64,000 nucleotides of DNA, taken from contig NZ_JANPVQ010000001.1 in assembly GCF_026157105.1 (NCBI RefSeq), positions 551,501-615,500 on the forward strand, given 5' to 3'. Below, in pieces: positions 57,889-64,000 of the stretch. The stretch is from Sphingomicrobium marinum (GTDB taxonomy: Bacteria; Pseudomonadota; Alphaproteobacteria; Sphingomonadales; Sphingomonadaceae). Position 1 is the first letter of the stretch, and every line of letters starts with the position of its first letter. A program made the position numbers and the translations under genes. The notes under the pieces are model-generated. The model searched no databases, was not told where the DNA came from, and saw only the letters and a program-made list of their open reading frames with translations.

Positions 57889-60150
57889 TTAGCTCAAATC
57901 AACCGCTTGCTGCCGCGCCCAGTCGATCACGGCCTCGCGGAACATCTTCGGCGGGTCGGCCAGCAGGCTTTCGAACTCGCGGCGTGCAGCGCCGGCATCG
58001 AGCGAATGGATCATTGCTTTCAGGGGGCCAAGCGCGGCCGGCGTGACCGAAAAAGCTTCCATCCCGATGGCAATAAGCGCCAGCGCCTCGGGCGGGCGCC
58101 CGCCCATTTCGCCGCAGACGCGAACAGGGACGTCGGCCGCCTTGCACTGGTCGACGATGCGTTTGAGAAAGCGCAGGATCGAGGGACTGAGCCAGTCATA
58201 ACGCTCGGCCAGACGCGGATCCGCGCGGTCGGCGGCGAAAAGAAATTGGGTCAGGTCATTGGTGCCGATCGACAGGAAATCGATCCGCGGCAGCAGCTGG
58301 TCGAGCATTTCGGCGAGGCTTGGAACCTCGAGCATGCAGCCATATTCGATGACCGTCGGCAGCACGCGCTTGCGATCGCGTAGCCATTTCACCTCTTTTT
58401 CAAACAGTTGGCGTGCTTCTTCGAATTCCCAGGGTTCGGAGACCATGGGGAACATGACGCGCAGATGGCGCCCGCCCGCGGCTTCGACCAGCGCGCGGGC
58501 CTGCGCCTTCATCAGTGCCTTGCGGTCGAGGCTGAGCCGCAGCGCACGCCAGCCCATCGCCGGATTTTCGGCCTCGTCCTTCTCGTTGAGATAGGGCAGC
58601 GCCTTATCGCCGCCGATGTCGAGCGTGCGGAAGATGACGGGCCGGTCGCCGGCAGCGTCAAGCACGTCCTTGTAGAGTTTCTGCTGGCTTTCGCGGCCGG
58701 GCAGGCGCGCGGCGATGAGGAACTGGAATTCGGTGCGGAAGAGCCCGATCCCCTCGGCGCCGTTGGCGGCAAGCTGCGCGGCATCTTCGGGCAGGCCGGC
58801 ATTGACCATCAGCTGGATGCGCTGACCATCGATCGTTTCGGCAGGCTGGTCCTTTAGCGCGGCATATTCGGCGCGGCGTTTGGCCGTTGTCGCCATGCGC
58901 ATATCGAAACTGTCGATGGTGGTGCGCGACGGGCGGACGCAAATCGTTCCCTGATCGCCATCGACGAGGATCTCATCTCCGTCATTGGCGATGTGACGGA
59001 TGTCCTCGATCTTGCCGACCGTCGGCACGCCCATCGCCCGCGCGACAATGGTGACGTGGCTGGTGAGCGAGCCTTCCTGGAGTACCACGCCCTTCAGGCG
59101 GCGTCGGTCATATTCGAGCAGTTCGGCGGGCCCGAGATTGCGGGCGATCAGGATCGTGTCCTCATCGAGCCCGGTCTGCGCCGCCGTCGTCATCCGCCCG
59201 GCGACGATGCGTAGCAGGCGGTTCGACAGGTCCTCGAGATCGTGCATCCGCTCGGCAAGCAAGGGATCGTCGATTTCCTTCATTCGCGTGCGCGTATGCT
59301 GCTGCACGCGTTCGATCGCCGCTTCTGCGGTCAGGCCGCTGTCGATGGCTTCGTTGATGCGCCGCGCCCAGCCCTCGTCGTAGGCGAACATCTTGTAGGT
59401 CTCGAGGATCTCTTCATGCTCGCCCGTGGTGCCGAATTCGGCATCGCGCGTCATGTTGTCGATCTGTTCGCGCATCTTGCGGAAGGCCGCATAAACACGC
59501 GCACGTTCGGCCTCGGTATCTTCCGCGACCGTATGTTCGACGGTGACCTTGGGCTGGTGGAAGACCGCCTTGCCGCGCGCCATGCCGGTGACGAGCTGGA
59601 GCCCGCCCAGCTGCTGTTCGCCCGAAGACCGGCTCCGTCCGCGCGTACCATCGGCAATGCCGGCATTGGCCAGCATTTCGCTCATCACCATCGCGACGGT
59701 CTGCAGCGCCTCGATCTCGACGTCCTGGTATTTGCGGCTGTCTTCGTGCTGCACGGTGAGGACGCCGATCGGCTCCTCGCGGCGCACGATGGGGATGCCG
59801 GCAAAGCTGTGGAAATGTTCTTCGCCCGTTTCGGGGCGATAGGAGAATTGCGGGTGCGCGCTGGCTTCTTCGAGGTTGAGCACGCGGGTCTGCTCGGCGA
59901 TCGTGCCGACGAGACCTTCGCCGAGGCCGAGGCGGGTCACGTGCACCGCTTCCTTGTTGAGACCGTGGGTCGCGTACAGCTCGAGCATGTTGTCGCGCAT
60001 GACGTAGATCGAGCAGACCTCGCTCGCCATCTTCTCGGCGATCAGGTCGACGACATGGTCGAGCTTCGACTGCGCGGTGCCGCGCCCGGCCATCACGTCA
60101 TGGAGGCCGGTCAGGATTTCGCGGGCGGAGGCGGCTGCGCTTTCTACCAT
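57889..60150 (-). CDS. ptsP: PTS-Ntr phosphoenolpyruvate-protein phosphotransferase
   Basis: A 753-aa enzyme I of the nitrogen-type PTS. An N-terminal GAF domain (about residues 10-165) is followed by the PEP-N domain (about 185-305), the phosphohistidine swivel domain with H365 in EGSLTSHVTIVARAMGVP, and the PEP-binding TIM barrel (about 430-735). This order is diagnostic of PtsP rather than PtsI. It phosphorylates NPr. The gene sits with a nitronate monooxygenase and lysC upstream. Confidence 0.93.
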   Translation of the reverse strand: MVESAAASAREILTGLHDVMAGRGTAQSKLDHVVDLIAEKMASEVCSIYVMRDNMLELYATHGLNKEAVHVTRLGLGEGLVGTIAEQTRVLNLEEASAHPQFSYRPETGEEHFHSFAGIPIVRREEPIGVLTVQHEDSRKYQDVEIEALQTVAMVMSEMLANAGIADGTRGRSRSSGEQQLGGLQLVTGMARGKAVFHQPKVTVEHTVAEDTEAERARVYAAFRKMREQIDNMTRDAEFGTTGEHEEILETYKMFAYDEGWARRINEAIDSGLTAEAAIERVQQHTRTRMKEIDDPLLAERMHDLEDLSNRLLRIVAGRMTTAAQTGLDEDTILIARNLGPAELLEYDRRRLKGVVLQEGSLTSHVTIVARAMGVPTVGKIEDIRHIANDGDEILVDGDQGTICVRPSRTTIDSFDMRMATTAKRRAEYAALKDQPAETIDGQRIQLMVNAGLPEDAAQLAANGAEGIGLFRTEFQFLIAARLPGRESQQKLYKDVLDAAGDRPVIFRTLDIGGDKALPYLNEKDEAENPAMGWRALRLSLDRKALMKAQARALVEAAGGRHLRVMFPMVSEPWEFEEARQLFEKEVKWLRDRKRVLPTVIEYGCMLEVPSLAEMLDQLLPRIDFLSIGTNDLTQFLFAADRADPRLAERYDWLSPSILRFLKRIVDQCKAADVPVRVCGEMGGRPPEALALIAIGMEAFSVTPAALGPLKAMIHSLDAGAARREFESLLADPPKMFREAVIDWARQQAVDLS

Positions 60151-60183
60151 GGCCTAGGGGCTAGCAGAGGCATGGCGCGGTGC

Positions 60184-61239
60184 CTAGCGAGTCTCCAGCG
60201 CGGCGGCGGCCTCGTCCACCAGTTCGGCGAGGATGTCGGCAACCGGTTCCTCTTTCTTGACCATGCCGACCGACTGGCCGGCCATCACGCTGCCGCTTTC
60301 GACATCGCCATCGATGACCGCACGCTTGAGCGCACCCGCCCAATAATGCTCGATCTGGAGCTGGGCTTCGGCCATTTCGACGCTGCCCTTGTCGAGCAGG
60401 TCGGCGACCTCGCGCTGCTTGGCGGCAAAATTTTCCATTTCGCGGTTCTTGAGCGCGCGGACGGGGATGACCGGCAGGCGCGGATCGATCTGGACCGACG
60501 GGACGGCATCACGCGCCGAGGCGCGAATGAACATCTTCTTGAAATTCTCGTGCGCGATGCTCTCGGTGGCGCAAACGAGGCGCGTGCCGATCTGGACGCC
60601 GACCGCACCCATTTCGAGATAGGCGGCGATCGCTTCTCCGCGACCGATACCGCCGGCCACGAAGACCGGCATTTCCTCGGCCATACTCGGCAGAATTTCT
60701 TGTGCGAGCACGCTAGTCGAAACCGGGCCGATATGACCGCCTGCTTCCATGCCCTCGACGACAAGCGCATCGACGCCAGAACGCTTCAGTTTCTTGGCGA
60801 GCGCAAGCGCGGGGGCAAAAGCGATCAGCTTGGCGCCGTTGCCCTTGATCCGCTCGATCGCCTTGCCGGGCGGAAGCCCGCCCGCCAGCACGATATGGCC
60901 GACTTCGTGACGCGCGCAGATGTCGATCAGCGCATCGAGATCGGGGTGCATGGTGATGAGATTCACGCCGAACGGCTTGTTCGTGCGCTTCTTGGTCTCG
61001 GCGATCTCGGTGTCGAGCAGTTCGGGCGTCATCGCGCCGCAGGCAATGACGCCGAAGCCGCCCGCATTGGAGATGGCGGACACGAGGTTGCGTTCGGACA
61101 CCCAGCTCATCGCGCCGCCCATGATGGCGGTCTGGCACCCGAGGAAATCGGTACCGCGCTTCATCAGTTCGGCAAGCCGGGCAGCGCCTGTGCCGCCGGG
61201 CATCGGCCGGGGTTCCGCGATCAAACCTTCACCACTCAT
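60184..61239 (-). CDS. nitronate monooxygenase family FMN enzyme
   Basis: A 351-aa TIM-barrel flavoprotein. Diagnostic segments include the N-terminal MGGAMSWVSERNLVSAISNAGGFGVI, the VEGMEAGGHIGP core and FVAGGIGRGEAIAAYLEMGAVGVQIGTR, which binds FMN phosphate. Members are called nitronate monooxygenase or enoyl-ACP reductase II, and the sequence alone does not separate them. AGGAAG precedes the start; the gene begins 9 bp after lysC. Confidence 0.85.
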   Translation of the reverse strand: MSGEGLIAEPRPMPGGTGAARLAELMKRGTDFLGCQTAIMGGAMSWVSERNLVSAISNAGGFGVIACGAMTPELLDTEIAETKKRTNKPFGVNLITMHPDLDALIDICARHEVGHIVLAGGLPPGKAIERIKGNGAKLIAFAPALALAKKLKRSGVDALVVEGMEAGGHIGPVSTSVLAQEILPSMAEEMPVFVAGGIGRGEAIAAYLEMGAVGVQIGTRLVCATESIAHENFKKMFIRASARDAVPSVQIDPRLPVIPVRALKNREMENFAAKQREVADLLDKGSVEMAEAQLQIEHYWAGALKRAVIDGDVESGSVMAGQSVGMVKKEEPVADILAELVDEAAAALETR

Positions 61240-61248
61240 AGTATCTTC

Positions 61249-62424
61249 CTAACTGTCGAGCCCGAAGGCCGTATGGAGGGCGCGCACGGCGACATCGACG
61301 TGATTGTCGTCGATCAGCGCCGCGGCACGAATTTCGCCGCTCGAGGCCAGGTGTACCGCGATGTCGCGGTCGGCCAATACGGCATAGAATTTGGCGGTCA
61401 AATGCGGATCGGAACGCAGGCCCACGCCGACGATCGAGATCTTGGCGACGTCCTCGTTGGTGTCGATGCCGCCGGCACCTGCTTTTTCGAGCAGCGCGAT
61501 GGCCTGCACCATCGAAGCGCGCGGCACGGTCAGCTTGAGCCCATCGTCCGATTGGCTCAGCATGTCAGCGGCAATCCCCGCATCGGCGAGCGCACCGGTG
61601 GCGGTAGCGATGCCGATGTCGCGCGCGCTCAAGAGCACTTCGCCCCGATCGGCGGCGATCCCGGCAATGGCGGTGCGTTCCATATTCTCTCCCAATTCGG
61701 CGACGATGCTCGTGCCCGGTACGTCCTCGAATGCGGACACGACCCGCAGCGGCATTTTCTCGCGCATGGCGAGCCCGACCGAGCGCACCTGCAACACCTT
61801 TGCCCCAGCGCCCGCCAGTTCGAGCATTTCCTCGAAAGTGATCGCGTCGAGCTTGCGCGCCTTTGGCGTCAGGCGCGGGTCGGTCGTGTAGACGCCATCG
61901 ACGTCGGTGTAGATGTCGCAGCGATCGGCCTTCACGCCGGCCGCGATGGCGACCGCGCTGGTGTCCGACCCGCCGCGGCCAAGCGTCGCCAGCCGGCCAT
62001 CCTCGGTCGCGCCCTGAAAGCCCGGAATGACGCAGATGGTGCCGTTGCCCAAGGCGTCCGAAAGCAGATCGCTTTCGATTTTTTCCACGCGCGCATTGCC
62101 GTGCACCCCGCTGGCCTTGACCAGCTGCCAGCCCATGAAGCTGCGCGCTTCGAGCCCGGCATTCTGCAACGTCATCGCGAGAAGGCCTGCGGTCACCTGT
62201 TCGCCGCTGGCAACGACAACGTCATATTCGCGCGGGTCGTGGGTGGCGGCGGCTTCCTTGCAGAACTGCACCAGCCGGTCGGTCTCCCCCGCCATAGCGG
62301 ACACCACGACCAGCACCTCATCGCCATTGACAGCCTGGCGCGCGACGATGTCGGCGACATGGCGGATCCGCTCGATGCCTGCCATCGAGGTGCCGCCAAA
62401 CTTCATGACAATGCGCTCGCCCAT
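61249..62424 (-). CDS. lysC: aspartate kinase
   Basis: A 391-aa enzyme that starts the aspartate-family amino-acid pathway (lysine, threonine, methionine, diaminopimelate). The kinase starts MGERIVMKFGGTSMAGIERI, with the substrate segment GRGGSDTSAVAIAAG and DVDGVYTTDPR, and two C-terminal ACT domains (from about residue 260) for feedback control. ATG 62424 gives the conserved N-terminus, whereas the frame stays open upstream across the divergent ubiG. The two starts are 27 bp apart. Confidence 0.93.
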   Translation of the reverse strand: MGERIVMKFGGTSMAGIERIRHVADIVARQAVNGDEVLVVVSAMAGETDRLVQFCKEAAATHDPREYDVVVASGEQVTAGLLAMTLQNAGLEARSFMGWQLVKASGVHGNARVEKIESDLLSDALGNGTICVIPGFQGATEDGRLATLGRGGSDTSAVAIAAGVKADRCDIYTDVDGVYTTDPRLTPKARKLDAITFEEMLELAGAGAKVLQVRSVGLAMREKMPLRVVSAFEDVPGTSIVAELGENMERTAIAGIAADRGEVLLSARDIGIATATGALADAGIAADMLSQSDDGLKLTVPRASMVQAIALLEKAGAGGIDTNEDVAKISIVGVGLRSDPHLTAKFYAVLADRDIAVHLASSGEIRAAALIDDNHVDVAVRALHTAFGLDS

Positions 62425-62451
62425 AGAACCCCAAGCTGGTAGGGAGCGGGC

Positions 62452-63171
62452 ATGGCAAAGACAAGCATCCTCGATAAGGAAGCCGCCCATTTCGGCGGCA
62501 TGGCCGACGACTGGTGGGACCCCAAGGGCAAGAGCGCGATGCTCCACAAGCTCAATCCTGTGCGGCTCGGCTATGTGCGCGACCAGGTCGACCAGCATTT
62601 CCACTGCGATGAATGCAGTTTCCGTCCGCTGGAGGATAAGAGCGCGCTCGATGTCGGCTGCGGGGCCGGGCTGCTGGCCGAGCCATTGGCGCGATTGGGC
62701 GCGAAAGTGACGGGCGTGGATGCTGCTGCCGAAGTGATCGAGGTCGCCAAGGCGCACGCCAAGGCTGCCGGGCTGGACATCACGTACAGCGCGGGCGGGG
62801 TCGAGAATATCGAGGGAGCCCACGATCTCGTGACCGCGATGGAAGTGGTTGAGCACGTGGCTGACCCGGCGGCCTTTGTCGCAGACCTGGAGGCGCGGGT
62901 CGCACCAGGCGGCCTGCTGATCATGTCGACGCCCAACAAGACGGCCTGGTCGCGGTTGCTGACGATCACGCTGGCCGAAGGCTTCGGCCGGATCCCGCGC
63001 GGCACGCACGACTTCGAACAGTTCCTGCCGCCCGAAGAGCTCTCTGCGCTGATCGAGGCCGCGGGCATGAAGGTGATCGACACGCGCGGCATCGCGGTGA
63101 GCCCGCTTCAAGGCTTCCACCTCAGCGAAGATACGCGGCTTAACTATCTGCTGACGGCGGTGAAGGCCTAG
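62452..63171 (+). CDS. ubiG: ubiquinone biosynthesis O-methyltransferase UbiG
   Basis: A 239-aa SAM methyltransferase acting on two hydroxyl groups in ubiquinone biosynthesis. The UbiG start HFGGMADDWWDPKGKSAMLHKLNPVR, the SAM motif LDVGCGAGLLAEPLARLGA and MEVVEHVADPAAF are all present. It complements the coq7 gene in this window. It is divergent from lysC and shares a CTAG stop overlap with the GST gene. Confidence 0.93.
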   Translation: MAKTSILDKEAAHFGGMADDWWDPKGKSAMLHKLNPVRLGYVRDQVDQHFHCDECSFRPLEDKSALDVGCGAGLLAEPLARLGAKVTGVDAAAEVIEVAKAHAKAAGLDITYSAGGVENIEGAHDLVTAMEVVEHVADPAAFVADLEARVAPGGLLIMSTPNKTAWSRLLTITLAEGFGRIPRGTHDFEQFLPPEELSALIEAAGMKVIDTRGIAVSPLQGFHLSEDTRLNYLLTAVKA

Positions 63172-63839
63172 AAGTCGACCTTGTCGTAGTGGCTTGGCGG
63201 GACGATGCCGTCCATGCGTTCGCCGAGTAGCGGGCGGAAGCAGGGGCGGGACTTCATGACGCTATACCAGGCCTTGCTCTGGTCGTGCCCGCGCCAGTCG
63301 ATGCCGCCCAGATAATCGACCACGCTGATCTGCGCCGCCGCGGCAAAATCGGCCAGGCTCAGCGAGTTGCCCGCCATCCAGCGGCGATGGTCGAGCAGGT
63401 AATCGGCATAATCGAGATAGGCGTTGGCCACGCGCATGGAATTGCGCAGTGCCATCGTGTCGGGGCTTTCATGCGTGACGATACGCTTGGTCATCCGCTC
63501 GTGCAGGATCGGGCCCGTGACGTCGCGGAAGAATTTGTCGTCATACCATTCGGTGAGACGGCGGATTTCGGCGCGCTGCGCAGCGCTGCCCTGGATCATC
63601 GGCGCCTTTTCCACCGTCTCGTCAAAATATTCGGCGATAGGCTGCGAACCGATCAGGACCACTTTTGCATCGGTTTCGACTAGCACCGGCGTTTCGGCGG
63701 CGGGGTTCAGGTCGACAAACTCGTCGCGCCGTTCCCACGGATGCTCTTTCACCAGTTCGTGCGCCACGCCTTTTTCGCCCAGCGCGAGGCGCACCTTGCG
63801 CGAAAAGGGACAAAGCGGGAATTGGTAGAGCTGCCACAT
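63168..63839 (-). CDS. glutathione S-transferase family protein
   Basis: A 223-aa protein with an N-terminal thioredoxin-like domain starting MWQLYQFPLCPFSRKVRLALGEKG, in which C-P-F-S is the glutathione-site signature. ETPVLVE is the cis-Pro segment, followed by the SQPIAEYF motif. The C-terminal half is all helical with SLADFAAAAQISVVDYLGG, typical of GSTs. Substrate unknown. It ends in a shared CTAG with ubiG. Confidence 0.88.
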   Translation of the reverse strand: MWQLYQFPLCPFSRKVRLALGEKGVAHELVKEHPWERRDEFVDLNPAAETPVLVETDAKVVLIGSQPIAEYFDETVEKAPMIQGSAAQRAEIRRLTEWYDDKFFRDVTGPILHERMTKRIVTHESPDTMALRNSMRVANAYLDYADYLLDHRRWMAGNSLSLADFAAAAQISVVDYLGGIDWRGHDQSKAWYSVMKSRPCFRPLLGERMDGIVPPSHYDKVDF

Positions 63840-63918
63840 AGGTCAACACCTACGGACGCGCGGTCCGCCCTTCAAGCAGGGGCAGCCGACTTATCCACCG
63901 ATTATTCGAAAAAGCGGT

Positions 63919-64000
63919 TTAATCGCGTGCGATAGCTTCGAGTTCGCTGCGCAAGGTCTCGACGGCTGCCAGCAGCGCCGGCAGCGTGACGACGGCAGCA
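63919..64000 (-). CDS. 3' end of an unidentified gene, cut by the window edge
   Basis: An open minus-strand frame reaches the window end and terminates in TAA at 63919-63921, giving a C-terminal peptide of 26 complete codons ending LRSELEAIARD. Composition is helical and Ala/Leu/Glu-rich like neighbouring genes. The family cannot be named from so little sequence. Confidence 0.5.
   Translation of the reverse strand, partial: AAVVTLPALLAAVETLRSELEAIARD

Noticed and set aside
59242-62442. A 1066-codon open frame on the plus strand, antisense to ptsP, the nitronate monooxygenase and lysC
   Set aside because: It has no recognisable domain, crosses three real genes, and arises from high-GC third positions that remove stops on the opposite strand.

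Overview
The window is chromosomal DNA from a GC-rich alphaproteobacterium, most likely a member of the Sphingomonadales. The evidence is the gene content and local orders such as mutY/dciA/DsbA-like pair/smc, cpoB-tilS-ftsH, yajC-secD-secF-bamD-recN-ligA and sdhCDA, together with TIGR01783-type TonB receptors and many small Sphingomonas-type periplasmic proteins. Genes are packed tightly. Every gap is under 300 bp, most neighbouring same-strand genes overlap by 1-4 nt, and six of nine convergent gene pairs overlap by exactly 4 nt at their stop codons. There is no CRISPR array, no insertion sequence and one tRNA gene.

Layout. 1-4.7 kb: small periplasmic and membrane proteins, two lipoproteins and a DUF389 membrane protein. 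4.7-6.6 kb: a GDSL-lipase autotransporter with its own intrinsic terminator. 6.9-8.8 kb: an endolysin (GH108), a holin and an esterase in one tight operon, apparently a domesticated phage-type lysis cassette. 8.8-12.4 kb: hslV and hslU, separated by a GNAT acetyltransferase and a Tat-exported D-amino-acid-oxidase-like flavoprotein whose domain order is circularly permuted. 12.4-13.3 kb: a DUF2459 protein and tRNA-Pro(GGG), whose 3' end lies inside a perfect 19-bp inverted repeat. 13.5-21.6 kb: yajC-secD-secF (protein export), bamD (outer-membrane assembly), recN and ligA (DNA repair and replication), with a dienelactone hydrolase. 21.6-25.5 kb: prmA, a subclass B3-type metallo-beta-lactamase, an SDR and a soluble chemoreceptor-like protein. 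25.6-28.3 kb: sdhC-sdhD-sdhA, with sdhB missing from the usual place. 28.4-33 kb: CreD, a LOG-family protein, DUF1801, a membrane-anchored cytochrome c and mutY.

33-38.4 kb: dciA, two tandem DsbA-like thiol proteins and smc, which starts with TTG. 38.5-40.7 kb: a TonB-dependent siderophore receptor behind a Fur-box-like sequence. 40.7-43.9 kb: an operon of a radical SAM DNA-repair-type protein, a hemerythrin-like HHE protein and a DUF4130-UdgX fusion whose glycosylase domain contains no cysteine. This is the strongest candidate for an under-described system. 44-52.8 kb: a DUF885 peptidase-like protein, then a long leftward run nadD-rsfS-rlmH-envC-ctp-dsbB-coq7-small periplasmic protein, and DUF3667. 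52.9-62.4 kb: a second long leftward run lysC-nitronate monooxygenase-ptsP-rodZ-like-cpoB-tilS-ftsH. 62.4-64 kb: ubiG, a glutathione S-transferase and the 3' end of one more gene.

Coordinates and motifs were read by hand. Family names rest on recognised motifs and remembered family sequences, with no database search.
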